64,000 nt of DNA from JAAUTG01 sp964458705 (GCA_964458705.1 CAYWKD010000015.1:13665-77664), one strand, 5' to 3'. Positions 51,414-61,003 are shown, counted from the first letter of the stretch. Notes: a model not told the origin generated them from the letters alone. Program-made: numbers and translations.

Positions 51414-52541
51414 CTATTCCACAAAAGGATTACGATAGACAGGATTATTCACAAAACTAGTATCAGTCAGCATTTCTAGAAAAGCGATTAAGTCTTTCTT
51501 ATCGCGTTCTGTCATGGTAAAAGGACGAATGTTAGCATCTAGGTTATCTGCAAAATGCCCACCAGAACTATAATGCTCTAGTACTTCCTCCAAAGTCTCG
51601 AAGCGTCCATCGTGCATGTAAGGCGCGGTGAGTGTAATGTTTCTTAGAGTCGGAACTCTAAATTTTCCCTTGTCCCCTGTTCTGTTAGTTATTTTTCCTA
51701 AGCCCAAGTCTTTAAAGTCATTTAAAGTTTGTACACTGTCAATTCCATTATTTTTGAATGTATTATCTGTAAATAGCGGACCTCCATGACAATGTGAACA
51801 TCCAGGATGTTCTAGCTGCTGAGAAAGCTCAAAGAAGAATAACTCTCGTCCACGTTCTTCGGCATCCGTAAAGAATCCAGCATCTAAGTCATTTTGAAAT
51901 ACAATGCGATCAAAACGAGAGTAGCCGCTAATCAAAGTACGTTCAAATTGAGCAATGGCTTGAGTCGTTAAATCTCTTGTAATTTCATCAGCGTACTCGA
52001 TACCAAATGCCTCCCGGAACATTTTCGGATAAGTCGAATGGCGACGTAGCTTAGCTTCTACGTTTTCCCAAGTGTCGTTCATTTCTCTATGATCTTCGAT
52101 TGGGTCAAGTGCTTGTTGCTCTAGGTTACTTACTCTACCATCCCAAAACAGACCATTAGCATAAAAACCGACATTGACCAGTGACATCGCATTTCTGCTA
52201 CCAGTTGCACCTCCTACTCCAACACTTGTCGTTTTCAAATCGGTAAATGATTGCTCAGGAAAATGACAACTTGCACAAGCTACCGTGCTATCAATGGATA
52301 GAATCGGATCAAAAAACAAAAATCTTCCTAAAGCTACTCCTGCTTCTGTCAGAGCGTTGTCCGCTGGGATATCCATACTCGGCAACCACTCTGGTATTTC
52401 TAATTCGTAGGAAACAGGATCATAATTCGCATCAATCTTCTGTTTGATGACAGGCTCTTCAGTTACGAACATTTTATCGTCTCCGCAACTTGCCATTAAA
52501 ATTATCAACAGTAAAGTGAACGTTAGAAAGATTTTATTCAT
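51414..52541 (-). CDS. Di-heme c-type peroxidase-family lipoprotein (MauG/MbnH-like)
   Basis: The 375-residue lipoprotein (LIILMASC, Cys19) binds two c-type hemes at C89-x2-C92-H93 and C248-x2-C251-H252. Trp133 in LFWDGR is the conserved inter-heme Trp of the CcP/MauG superfamily, and TAPYMHDGRF lies near the C-terminus. Members include H2O2 peroxidases and the protein-modifying enzymes MauG and MbnH. It starts 18 bases after the stop of an MbnP-like gene, and a second MbnP-like gene lies before that, so it is best read as an MbnH-like enzyme acting on an MbnP partner in the periplasm. A plain CcP cannot be excluded. Confidence 0.82.
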   Translation of the reverse strand: MNKIFLTFTLLLIILMASCGDDKMFVTEEPVIKQKIDANYDPVSYELEIPEWLPSMDIPADNALTEAGVALGRFLFFDPILSIDSTVACASCHFPEQSFTDLKTTSVGVGGATGSRNAMSLVNVGFYANGLFWDGRVSNLEQQALDPIEDHREMNDTWENVEAKLRRHSTYPKMFREAFGIEYADEITRDLTTQAIAQFERTLISGYSRFDRIVFQNDLDAGFFTDAEERGRELFFFELSQQLEHPGCSHCHGGPLFTDNTFKNNGIDSVQTLNDFKDLGLGKITNRTGDKGKFRVPTLRNITLTAPYMHDGRFETLEEVLEHYSSGGHFADNLDANIRPFTMTERDKKDLIAFLEMLTDTSFVNNPVYRNPFVE

Positions 52542-52559
52542 GGTCTAAAATTAATATTT

Positions 52560-53324
52560 TTATAGTGCGCTGACACCGATCGCATTAGCCATATTCAAAC
52601 GCATAAGATTATATACGTCCTCATTTGTCGAGTGATCTATTGGATATTTTCTTATGTCTAAAGATTCGCCGTTGTCACTAAATAGTTTTTTCAAATCGAA
52701 TTCTAAATTGAGTGTAGTCGTTTTATCACTTTTTACTTGAAAACTCTTTTGCAAAGTATATTTGCTATAAGCAGGATCTTTTCCGATATGGTAAGTTAAC
52801 ACCAAATCGTGCATACCGTTGCCCAATGTGTCTGCTTTACCTTCTACAACCATAGAAATATAACTATTCCATTGTTCCCAATAAAGGTTTGCTAGTGGAT
52901 GACTACTTGAATAATCAGCAGGAGTCGTCGCATTTAATTCAGGTGCTAATCCTAAACCTATCTGAAGAGCCTCATGATTACCAACAGGAAAATTAGGTAT
53001 TTGCACTGTAACACCTCTTTCTGCCGCTGATTCGTCTTGTATATTCGAAAAGTCTAGTAAAGCAACGTCTAAAATTTCTTGATCTGCATCAGGAAGTGAA
53101 ACGTTAGAAATAAACAACATGAAACGATCAAAGAAAATGGATGTACCATCAAAGTACTCGAAGCGGTCTTCGTACATACTTACAGGATCACCGTCATAAG
53201 TCAGCTTGAAATTTAAGGATAAAGTACCAGTGCTAGCCTCGTCGTCTTTATCGCAGGCTATAAAAATAGCCAGTGAAAGCGCTACTAAAAGCAGCAGTGA
53301 AAGTGGAAGCATTTTATTCTTCAT
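52560..53324 (-). CDS. MbnP-like lipoprotein, Trp-containing copy
   Basis: The 254-residue lipoprotein (LAIFIAC, Cys24) is a beta-rich MbnP-family protein. In the known family, a di-heme MbnH enzyme oxidises a conserved Trp to kynurenine and the protein binds copper. The family motif region SHPLANLYWEQWNSYI includes His142-Pro-Leu and two Trp (149 and 152). FDRFMLFISNVSL and LGLAPELNA also fit. It is 18 bases upstream of the di-heme enzyme gene. That this Trp is the modified one is inference. Confidence 0.8.
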   Translation of the reverse strand: MKNKMLPLSLLLLVALSLAIFIACDKDDEASTGTLSLNFKLTYDGDPVSMYEDRFEYFDGTSIFFDRFMLFISNVSLPDADQEILDVALLDFSNIQDESAAERGVTVQIPNFPVGNHEALQIGLGLAPELNATTPADYSSSHPLANLYWEQWNSYISMVVEGKADTLGNGMHDLVLTYHIGKDPAYSKYTLQKSFQVKSDKTTTLNLEFDLKKLFSDNGESLDIRKYPIDHSTNEDVYNLMRLNMANAIGVSAL

Positions 53325-53391
53325 AAGTCATTGATTTGATTGTTTTTAAATTCATATAATTAATAACGCAAAAATCATCAAAATTGATTCA

Positions 53392-54300
53392 TTAGTCAAC
53401 CGATGTTTGAATAGAATAAAGATAAAAAGAATTAGGCAATCCCTCTGTGATCTTAGTCACCATGTCACTAGGTGAGTCGTTATTAAAATCTATGAGTTTA
53501 AACCATTCTCGGTAATCAATCCGCAAAGTGATAGAGATATTGAAGCCTTTAGGCAAAGAAAAAGGGCTATCCAACTTAATAGTAAAAAGGTTTTTACTTA
53601 ATCCAATTTTAACTAAAGTAGTGTCTGTTACGATTGTATCAATCAATAGCTTATCTTCAAAAAATTCAATTCGATTAAAGACATAACCTGAATCTGAATT
53701 AAAATACATATTACCTCCACCGAAGTAAAGTGGATGATTAGTAGGTACTAAATTAGGATCAGTAGTGTTGGCAGTTTCTGAAAGTCCTAGATTAAATCGA
53801 ATTCCAGTGAAATTACCATCAGTAACAATTGTACCAATCGTATTGGTACGCGGATTCCTTCGACTGACCAAGGCAAAATTATCTTCAACAATATTGCTAA
53901 TAGTATCTACACTTGAGGTATTGAACAACTCAATTTCTTCTTCGACGCCAACCACAGTGCCGTCTGATCTTAGCAGTTGGAGCTCAGAGATGTAAAACTC
54001 TAAATTGTTTACAATAAAATAGTTAATACTATCAAGTGTCAATGAATCGTTCAATTGAAAATTATAAAAAGTATCCAGTTGAGCATCACTTATTCTGTGA
54101 AGTATATTCAATTCTAAAGTCGGAAAATTGCAGCAGTCCGAACAGGCAGCATCTGCCGTAACGTCAAAATTATTGGCCTTAATATCTAAACAACCTTCAA
54201 CATTTTCGTAGCAGGCAGTACAAAATAGGAGCAGAATTGAAATAAAAAAAAATAATCTATTACTAGCATTAAGCACTCTTATCTTGCTGTGACTTCTCAT
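53392..54300 (-). CDS. MbnP-like lipoprotein, copy lacking the motif Trp residues
   Basis: The 302-residue lipoprotein (LLLFCTAC, Cys30) has a Cys-rich segment after the anchor (GCLDIKANNFDVTADAAC, then SDCC), like the Cys repeat found in Bacteroidota surface proteins, and then an MbnP-like domain. The motif region NHPLYF...NMYFNSDSGYV keeps His189-Pro-Leu but has Phe200 and Asp203 where the sister copy has Trp149 and Trp152. Its start overlaps the end of the DnaQ-like gene by 32 bases. It is probably transcribed with the other copy and the di-heme enzyme. Role unknown; it cannot be oxidised at those positions. Confidence 0.75.
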   Translation of the reverse strand: MRSHSKIRVLNASNRLFFFISILLLFCTACYENVEGCLDIKANNFDVTADAACSDCCNFPTLELNILHRISDAQLDTFYNFQLNDSLTLDSINYFIVNNLEFYISELQLLRSDGTVVGVEEEIELFNTSSVDTISNIVEDNFALVSRRNPRTNTIGTIVTDGNFTGIRFNLGLSETANTTDPNLVPTNHPLYFGGGNMYFNSDSGYVFNRIEFFEDKLLIDTIVTDTTLVKIGLSKNLFTIKLDSPFSLPKGFNISITLRIDYREWFKLIDFNNDSPSDMVTKITEGLPNSFYLYSIQTSVD

Positions 54301-55096
54301 ATTCCTTCACCAATTTTTTAACTGTTGTTTTCACCTGCACAGAAAATTCTTTATCCATAATCCAATGATAATACTGACGATCTTTATGTAAGTTTTCAGC
54401 TACGGGTTTACCGTTGTACTTTCCAAAGTTAAAAATAACTTGCCCACTATCGTCATACTTTAACTTTTGCGTTACATCCACAAAACGATTGTCGTTGGTA
54501 AATTTGTGAATAGCTTGCATATCATTTTTGATTGGCTTTAGTACATTACCATCTTCATCCTCGTACTCAGCATTTTTATAGCGTTGGAGTTGACCTCTGA
54601 AAACGTCCACTGTCGCTCGTACATCTGCCAAGGCATCATGAGCTCCCTCTAAATCTCTATCACAATAAAATTTTAAGGCAGCTTTCAATGTTCGAGGTTC
54701 CATTTTATAAAAAATCCGCTGCACGTCTATTAAACGTCTCTTTTCTATATCAAATGCTATGCCTGCCCTTGCAAACTCTTCCAGTAGCATCGGAATATCA
54801 AAACGATTAGAATTATATCCAGCTATATCTGCATCGCCGATAAAGTCATATATCTTTTGAGCAACCTGTTGAAAGGTTGGTTTATTGGCTACATCTTTGG
54901 GTGAAATGCCATGTACGCTAAATGCTTCCATAGACATAGGAATACCAGGATTGATAAGCATTTCCAACTCCTCTGACGCTCGACCATCTGCAAAATATTT
55001 GATAATAGCAATCTGCATTATTCTATCTTTCACAACATTTAATCCAGTAGCTTCTAAATCAAAAAAAATAATGTCTCGATCTAAGTTAAAATTCAT
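54269..55096 (-). CDS. DnaQ-like DEDDh 3'-5' exonuclease with ExoX-like C-terminus
   Basis: The 275-residue nuclease has all catalytic residues: Asp13 and Glu15 in FFDLEATGL, Asp100 in GYNSNRFDIP, and His153/Asp158 in AHDALADVR. The C-terminal part (about 220-265; VIFNFGKYNGKPV) is a DUF3820/ExoX-like tail. It should remove 3' nucleotides from DNA or RNA in repair or processing; as a stand-alone protein it need not be the Pol III proofreading subunit. Its stop lies 32 bases inside the start of the MbnP-like gene, so it is the first gene of that cluster, probably by arrangement not by function. Confidence 0.9.
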   Translation of the reverse strand: MNFNLDRDIIFFDLEATGLNVVKDRIMQIAIIKYFADGRASEELEMLINPGIPMSMEAFSVHGISPKDVANKPTFQQVAQKIYDFIGDADIAGYNSNRFDIPMLLEEFARAGIAFDIEKRRLIDVQRIFYKMEPRTLKAALKFYCDRDLEGAHDALADVRATVDVFRGQLQRYKNAEYEDEDGNVLKPIKNDMQAIHKFTNDNRFVDVTQKLKYDDSGQVIFNFGKYNGKPVAENLHKDRQYYHWIMDKEFSVQVKTTVKKLVKEYEKSQQDKSA

Positions 55097-55374
55097 ATTA
55101 TTTATTTATCGTAAAATTTGAATTAGGAAATAGTGCGTTTTGTGTTGATGCGATTAAGAAAGAGATTGAATTTGATCTCAAATTTATCAATCTCAGATTC
55201 TAAGTATCCACAAAACTAAACTTTAGTATCAATTTTCATAGTTTTGCAATGGTCTAAATGATTTTCTAGTAGTAGAACTCTTGATTAGAGTGATAAAGCG
55301 TATTTACTCCTGTTGGTTCTAATTTGTGATAAATAGTTACAAGTTACTCTTGATAATTTTCTCAAAAATAAATT

Positions 55375-56256
55375 ATGATAAGTACTATCATTTGTACTTA
55401 CAATCGAGATAAGTATATAGCACAAGCCTTGCAAAGTCTTAATAATCAATCATTAAATAAAGAAGCATACGAAGTTATTATCATCAATAATAATTGTACG
55501 GATGATACAAAGGCTATTGTAGAGCGTTTTGCAGCCGATCATCCCAGCTTAGATATCAGACAAGTTTTTGAATACAATCAAGGGCTAAGTTTTGCGAGGA
55601 ATCGAGGTATCCAGGAAGCAAAGTATGATATAATATGCTATATGGACGATGACGCTGTGGCGGAAAGAGCATATCTTGAAAAAATCTTAAATTACTTTGA
55701 GAAAAATCCCAAAACAGTTGGTATAGGTGGAAAAGTGATTCCTATCTATGAAGAAAAAACACCTGAGTGGTACAATCCATTTTTGAGAATGATGGTAACC
55801 GCAATTGATTTCGGCGATCAGCCTTTTAAGTGCAGTGGAAAGAGATATCCTGCTGGTTGTAGTATGGTTTATCGAAAGAAAATTTTACAGCAGGCTGGTG
55901 GTTTTAATAATGCCTTAAAATGGCGCGCCGATGATAAGTACATTTTTTATCAAGTTCTAAAAATTAGCTCTGAAATATATTATTATCCTGAAATATCGGT
56001 AGGGCATCATATTGACAAACATAGAACAAGTGATGAGAACTTTGAGCGATTAAGCCGCCTACTGGGCTCAGAGGAAAGACTCAGAGTCAGCTCTTTAAAA
56101 AAAATAAACTACTTCATTAAATTGAGCGAGTTCATTTTTAAATTCTTTGCCAGTTTATTAATTGCAATTTATTATACACTGAAAGGACAGTGGATAAAAG
56201 GGAAATACGTCATCAAATTTAGATACTTTGCTTTATTAGCATTTTGGAAATCATAA
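55375..56256 (+). CDS. Family 2 glycosyltransferase
   Basis: The 293-residue GT-A enzyme begins STIICTYNRDKYIAQAL. It has the metal-binding DDD at 91-93 in YMDDDAVAE, NQGLSFARNRGI for the donor, and GCSMVYRKK. A hydrophobic segment near 250-270 (FFASLLIAIYYTL) may anchor it at the cytoplasmic membrane. It should transfer a sugar in envelope glycan assembly. It is monocistronic between genes on the minus strand. No other polysaccharide gene adjoins it. Confidence 0.88.
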   Translation: MISTIICTYNRDKYIAQALQSLNNQSLNKEAYEVIIINNNCTDDTKAIVERFAADHPSLDIRQVFEYNQGLSFARNRGIQEAKYDIICYMDDDAVAERAYLEKILNYFEKNPKTVGIGGKVIPIYEEKTPEWYNPFLRMMVTAIDFGDQPFKCSGKRYPAGCSMVYRKKILQQAGGFNNALKWRADDKYIFYQVLKISSEIYYYPEISVGHHIDKHRTSDENFERLSRLLGSEERLRVSSLKKINYFIKLSEFIFKFFASLLIAIYYTLKGQWIKGKYVIKFRYFALLAFWKS

Positions 56257-56321
56257 AAAACTTTAGTGCTATGTCATATCATTCAATACAACACAGCTCC
56301 AAAGTTGGAATTATATAGTAA

Positions 56322-57383
56322 TTACTGCACATAAAGACGACCACTTGGAGTCTCCAAAAGATCATTCAATGCAATCTTTTCTTGCATCACGAAACCTTGG
56401 CTTGGTAGCTTGCCTTCTTGTACCATCTCCACAACACCCGCAATTGAGCAAGCAGTTGTCCAAGAAATTGCACGCCACTTTTGCCCCTCAATTTCAATTG
56501 GATAGTAGGCTTCATAAAATTCTTCTCGGAATAATTTGTCCTTTTTCCAACCTTCCACAACTGCATAAACGTAAACGACATCATCTGCCACAGGCGGCTT
56601 AGCCTTTTTTAATATTTCTTCCAATTGCTGCTTGTCTTCTTTCAAGATTAATTCGTACATCAAGAAGCGCATCAACCGACCGTGTCCAGGATATCGAATA
56701 GTTTTATAGTTTAAAGTATCTACTCTGCCCTCGTAAGTCTCGCACATTGTACCTAATCCACCAGAAGTAGAAAAGGCTTCAAATTCCTGCCCCTCAATAT
56801 TGATATATTCTAGTCCGTCTAACGAAGGAACAAACTTCCGCATGCCATTGTGGATCACCTCTGAATCGTTCAAATATTCATTAATAACACCTGCTGGCGA
56901 CCAAGTGAATGAGTATGCCAATAGACCATTTGGATAACGAGGCAATGCTCCTACCCTTAACTCAATATCTCTCAACTTCGTGAAACGTTCGGCTAAATCC
57001 GCTCCAACAATGCCTATGAATCCTGGAGCTAAGCCACACTGAGGAATCATAACTCCTTTAGAGGTTTTTGCCAATTCTCTGATATACTGAGTTGTATCCA
57101 CATCTTCTGTTAGATCAAAATAATGAATCCCCACATCATAAGCTGCTTTTGCAACATCTTTATTTAGAAAATAAGGCAAAGCAGAAACGACTGCGTCAAA
57201 CTGTGGTAACAACTCAGTTTTAAATGAATTACTTTTGACATCAGCTTGCTTCACCTCAAAAGGTAAATCAAAATCATAATGTGGTTGCTGTTGGTCTATG
57301 CCAGTTACTTCAAAATTTTTACTCAGCAATACCCCCACTAGCGTACCTACCTTTCCCAGTCCAAGTACTAATACTTTTTTCAT
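56322..57383 (-). CDS. Saccharopine dehydrogenase-family oxidoreductase
   Basis: The 353-residue protein has an N-terminal NAD(P)-binding fold with GLGKVG (8-13), then DAVVSALPYFLNKDVAKAA, a substrate segment IPQCGLAPGFIGIVG and RVGALPRYPNGLL, as in saccharopine dehydrogenases and related C-N forming enzymes. The C-terminal domain carries FSTSGGLGTMCETYEGRV. In bacteria such proteins may act in lysine degradation or carboxynorspermidine/opine synthesis; the specific reaction cannot be inferred. Confidence 0.85.
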   Translation of the reverse strand: MKKVLVLGLGKVGTLVGVLLSKNFEVTGIDQQQPHYDFDLPFEVKQADVKSNSFKTELLPQFDAVVSALPYFLNKDVAKAAYDVGIHYFDLTEDVDTTQYIRELAKTSKGVMIPQCGLAPGFIGIVGADLAERFTKLRDIELRVGALPRYPNGLLAYSFTWSPAGVINEYLNDSEVIHNGMRKFVPSLDGLEYINIEGQEFEAFSTSGGLGTMCETYEGRVDTLNYKTIRYPGHGRLMRFLMYELILKEDKQQLEEILKKAKPPVADDVVYVYAVVEGWKKDKLFREEFYEAYYPIEIEGQKWRAISWTTACSIAGVVEMVQEGKLPSQGFVMQEKIALNDLLETPSGRLYVQ

Positions 57384-57535
57384 ATATAAATTAATTGATT
57401 AGGTAATCATAATTGATCCAATTTTGCGCGCAAGTTACTCGTTTTAGTGTTGAACAAAAAATATTGACGTCGATACGAATGAATAGGAACTTACTCTTAA
57501 CCGTATCCGTTTGAGTAGAATGAAATAGTTCATAT

Positions 57536-57904
57536 ATGCTATCTAATCACCATTTTGATTTGACCTCTAAAGACCTTGAAATGCTCTGCCGCCACTTAGA
57601 GCAAGCACTGGACTTAGGCATAGTCGAACAAGCTACAGCTGTCATTGGTGAGTTTTATCTTGTCTTTAAAGGAATACTCTCAGGAGATGAACTGGATCAA
57701 CAGGAATGGTCCAATTTACTAGCTATTCTTTCTCGAATTTGTCGGTCGTACAACTATCGCAGGACTTACTATCGAACAATGCTGTTAGATGAAGTGCTAA
57801 GAGTTGAGCATAATACTAAACTAGAAGAAGCCAAAATAGCTCATGACAAATGGGCAAAGGATTACTTAGAATTGAGACGTATTACTAAGAAAATTAGAGT
57901 TTAG
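57536..57904 (+). CDS. Hypothetical helical protein
   Basis: I do not recognise this 122-residue protein. It is predicted to be alpha-helical throughout, with amphipathic segments (FDLTSKDLEMLCRHLEQAL; EVLRVEHNTKLEEAKIAHDKW) and a charged C-terminus. There is no signal peptide or membrane segment. It stands alone, 152 bases downstream of the divergent saccharopine-type gene and 14 bases before the stop of the CCA enzyme gene. The codon use is like that of its neighbours and the ATG is the first in frame. Confidence 0.6.
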   Translation: MLSNHHFDLTSKDLEMLCRHLEQALDLGIVEQATAVIGEFYLVFKGILSGDELDQQEWSNLLAILSRICRSYNYRRTYYRTMLLDEVLRVEHNTKLEEAKIAHDKWAKDYLELRRITKKIRV

Positions 57905-57918
57905 ATGATTAAAATTCA

Positions 57919-59349
57919 TTAGTGATTGGTTTTGCTTACGGTCAATCCAATTTCTTTTCCTTTTTTTAACATAAACTCAAAGGCTGCTTTGCGTTCATTT
58001 GGAATATCACCTTCGAGTATAGCTTCTCGAATCGCGTCTTTAATCGTTCCCACTTCTTTAGAAGGCAGGAGGTTAAAAGTATTCATAATATCTTCACCCG
58101 TTACAGGTGGCTGCCAGTTACGCAATTGATCTTTTTTTTCCACTTCTACTAGTCGCTTGCGGATAAACTGCATATTATTGAAATATTTTCGAGCTTTTTT
58201 TTCATTCTTCGACGTAATATCTGCTTCGCATAACAACATTAAATCATCCACATCCTCACCAGCTTCAAAAAGTAACCGTCGAACGCCAGAATCTGTTACT
58301 TCATCGCCTTTGGTCAAATTGATAGGCCGCATGTGTAAGCGCACAATTTTCTGTACATATTTCATTTTTTGATCCATGGGCAAACGCAGTTTGCGAAAAA
58401 CTTTTGGTATCATAGCTGCTCCCACAGCATCGTGTCCGTGAAAAGTCCAGCCTAATTCTTTGTGAAATCGCTTAGTTGGTGCTTTACCAATATCATGCAA
58501 CAAGGAAGCCCAACGCAACCAAAGATCATCTGTATGTTCCGCAGCATTATCTAGCACTCTTAAAGTATGGTAGAAATTATCTTTGTGTCCAACGCCTTCT
58601 CTCATTTCAACACCTTTCAGTATGGTCAATTCTGGCAAAATGATCTGCAATAATCCACACTCTTCTAGTAATTTGAACCCAATAGAAGGTTGAGGAGATA
58701 AAATGATTTTATTGAGTTCAGTAGCAATACGCTCTTTAGATATGATATGAATGCGACTGCGGTTCTGCTTGATGGACTGGAACGTATAATCTTCAATTAC
58801 AAAGTTTAACTGAGTAGCAAACCGAATAGCTCGAAGCATCCTCAGTGGATCATCAGAGAATGTTTTACTAGGCTCAAGTGGTGTTTTAACTAATTTTTGC
58901 TCCAAGTGAGTCAATCCATTAAAAGGGTCAACAATTGTTCCGAAATCATCTTGGTTTAAGGAGACTGCTAATGCGTTGATCGTAAAATCTCTACGGTTTT
59001 GGTCGTCCTCTAACGTACCCGTTTCGACTGTTGGCTTTCTTGAATCGTGACGATAAGATTCTTTTCTAGCTCCTACAAATTCCACTTCCATATCTCGATA
59101 GCGCAACATAGCCGTTCCGAATCGACTATATACCACTACTCTAGGTATAGGTCTTAATTTATTTGCTAGTGCTTTCGCTAATTGAATACCGCTTCCCACA
59201 CACACAATGTCCATATCCTTTGAAGGACGTGCTAGCAAACGATCTCGCACATAGCCACCAACTACATAAGTTGGATAACCTAGCGTTGCTGCTGCTTCAC
59301 TGATCAAATTAAAAATTTCGCGCTCGTGTGTTTGTATATCAAAAACCAA
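57919..59349 (-). CDS. cca: CCA tRNA nucleotidyltransferase with HD domain
   Basis: The 476-residue class II enzyme adds CCA to tRNA 3' ends; this matters because both tRNA genes in this window lack encoded CCA. The head has GGYVRDRLLA (31-40) and the metal Asp pair Asp45/Asp47 in KDMDIVC, then RRDFTINALA and DPLRMLRAIRFA. An HD domain follows (His285-Asp286 in LLHDIGKAP). The start is a TTG at 59349; no in-frame ATG occurs upstream before a stop or before residue 46, so a TTG start is required. Poly(A) polymerases share the fold, but the motifs fit a CCA enzyme. Confidence 0.92.
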   Translation of the reverse strand: MVFDIQTHEREIFNLISEAAATLGYPTYVVGGYVRDRLLARPSKDMDIVCVGSGIQLAKALANKLRPIPRVVVYSRFGTAMLRYRDMEVEFVGARKESYRHDSRKPTVETGTLEDDQNRRDFTINALAVSLNQDDFGTIVDPFNGLTHLEQKLVKTPLEPSKTFSDDPLRMLRAIRFATQLNFVIEDYTFQSIKQNRSRIHIISKERIATELNKIILSPQPSIGFKLLEECGLLQIILPELTILKGVEMREGVGHKDNFYHTLRVLDNAAEHTDDLWLRWASLLHDIGKAPTKRFHKELGWTFHGHDAVGAAMIPKVFRKLRLPMDQKMKYVQKIVRLHMRPINLTKGDEVTDSGVRRLLFEAGEDVDDLMLLCEADITSKNEKKARKYFNNMQFIRKRLVEVEKKDQLRNWQPPVTGEDIMNTFNLLPSKEVGTIKDAIREAILEGDIPNERKAAFEFMLKKGKEIGLTVSKTNH

Positions 59350-59565
59350 TCGACTGATATTTTATTTTGTAAATATTGGGTGAATTTGGTGGTAGGTAAT
59401 ACCATAAACCACAACTTGAAGATGAACTTTTGAGACTTTTGTCTTAGGCACAACAGCAATGAATCTGTCAGAAACCAAATTTCATACCGTTATTCATAAC
59501 ACGGCTGTTTAAACCTAACCATCGCATTGTTCAGAGGCTTAGACTGTTGTAGGCTAAAACTGCTC

Positions 59566-59949
59566 CTACTTGAAAATAGCATATACTTCTACTGCTAGTC
59601 CTGTAAGAATTACAATTGGAGCAATCACAGTACGACGAGTGCTATAGATAATATTGGGATCCCAAGTATCAGAATCAGGCATACTCCCCCCACTCATCAA
59701 CAATAGCCCAAGTGCTACCAATCCTGCACCTAGAAGCATCCAAGCATAATTTTGCTTACCAAAAATCAATGTGTTTGGCGTTTTTGTTTCAGCAACAGCA
59801 GACTTATTTCTTTTAGATTCCGTAGGTGTAATTGCTCCTTTCTTCTCCTTAAAGGTTTGTTTTTGATCCGTTGACACCACTTTCTTTCGCTGAGGTATCG
59901 CCTTTTGATCTTTTCCAGTAGTAACTACCTTTTTCTTTCTATTACTCAT
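59566..59949 (-). CDS. DUF3098 membrane protein
   Basis: The 127-residue protein has a Lys-rich, probably disordered N-terminus (about 60 residues), then the DUF3098 domain of two membrane helices (YAWMLLGAGLVALGLLLMSGG and VIAPIVILTGLAVEVYAIF) with an extracytoplasmic loop. The domain is common next to ftsX in Bacteroidota, and here it lies 61 bases after ftsX, so it may assist FtsEX or peptidoglycan work. Function unproven. Confidence 0.88.
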   Translation of the reverse strand: MSNRKKKVVTTGKDQKAIPQRKKVVSTDQKQTFKEKKGAITPTESKRNKSAVAETKTPNTLIFGKQNYAWMLLGAGLVALGLLLMSGGSMPDSDTWDPNIIYSTRRTVIAPIVILTGLAVEVYAIFK

Positions 59950-60010
59950 GCTTTCTTTTTTTCGATTTAATTATCTGAGTTACCTTAATAAGGTGTTGAC
60001 TATAAGATAC

Positions 60011-60877
60011 TTAATACAAATCATCCACTCGCATTTGCAAGTATTTATTAACAACATAGTAAGTACTTAGAGTAGTAATAAGCACCCCAAGCAGTAGGAG
60101 TCCCAAGAACAAGATGCCTACTTTCCAACTGTAGTCTAAGATGCTGATTTGATCAATTTCGTTGTTTAATAACAATAATAAAATTGTTAACATAGCAATA
60201 GCCACTAAGGCACTTAGTAAGCCGTGTAACCCACTCCGCAGTAGATAAGGACGACTTATAAACTCCCAAGAAGCTCCCACTAATTGCATATTTTTTATAA
60301 TAAAGCGATTCGCATACAAGGCGAGCCGAATAGTGTTATGAATTAAAGTAATCGCAATTATAATAAATATCAAACTTACACCCAATGCAATATAACCAAC
60401 TTGTTGCAAGTTTCGAGCAATTTCGTTCACGAATGTTTCCTGATAATAGACATCATTCACAAAGGGAAAAGTTTTAATACTACGGCGTATTCGCATTAAG
60501 CTGTCTCGATTAAGGTAGTTAGCTTTTACGTTAAAAGAGAAAATATCATACAATGGGTTAGGCATATCCATGTCTAGGAAATCTTCTCCAAACTCCTCGC
60601 TCAACAGTTCTGCACCTTTTTCCTTGCTGACGAATTCAATAGTGCTATCTCTAAGGTAGCTAGTCCTTTGTAGATACTTTTTTAAAATTGCTTTCTGTTC
60701 CCCCGCTATATTATTTTCTAGCTCAATAAGAATATTGACTTGCTCTTTGAAGTAGTCTGCTAACTGCTGCGTTTGAATTAATGCCAATCCAAAAATACCG
60801 AGCAGTAGCAATACTGAGGCCACGCTCAGGATAACATACAAGTAGTTCGGTCTAGTTTTTGGAAACTGCTCTGACAT
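60011..60877 (-). CDS. ftsX: Cell-division protein FtsX
   Basis: FtsX is the membrane partner of the FtsE ATPase and controls septal peptidoglycan hydrolases. The 288-residue protein has TM1 (about 15-35), a periplasmic loop (about 40-165; SKEKGAELLSEEFGEDFLD and VYYQETFV), then three more TM helices ending in YYVVNKYLQMR. KNMQLVGASWEFISRPYLLR is the coupling segment typical of FtsX. It is followed by DUF3098. ftsE is not in the window, as often in this phylum. Confidence 0.93.
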   Translation of the reverse strand: MSEQFPKTRPNYLYVILSVASVLLLLGIFGLALIQTQQLADYFKEQVNILIELENNIAGEQKAILKKYLQRTSYLRDSTIEFVSKEKGAELLSEEFGEDFLDMDMPNPLYDIFSFNVKANYLNRDSLMRIRRSIKTFPFVNDVYYQETFVNEIARNLQQVGYIALGVSLIFIIIAITLIHNTIRLALYANRFIIKNMQLVGASWEFISRPYLLRSGLHGLLSALVAIAMLTILLLLLNNEIDQISILDYSWKVGILFLGLLLLGVLITTLSTYYVVNKYLQMRVDDLY

Positions 60878-60923
60878 TAAATAGCTAAATAGATTAAATT
60901 ACCCACTATCATCATTAATTTAA

Positions 60924-60931
60924 CAAAGGTA
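60924..60931 (-). promoter_or_regulatory. TAnnTTTG -7 element for ftsX
   Basis: On the minus strand TACCTTTG exactly matches the -7 consensus. The start would be about 60917, giving a 40-base leader before the ATG at 60877. No good -33 element. Confidence 0.5.
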
Positions 60932-61003
60932 GATAATTCAGTAAACGTTTCAGAGAAAATGATCGTTCTAGCTTGTAGTACCTAAAAAATAGTTTAATAG
61001 TTT

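Noticed and set aside
52560..54300. Methanobactin biosynthesis as the role of the MbnP-like genes
   Set aside because: There is no MbnB/MbnC, MbnA precursor or MbnT-type receptor nearby; MbnH/MbnP pairs also occur without methanobactin genes.
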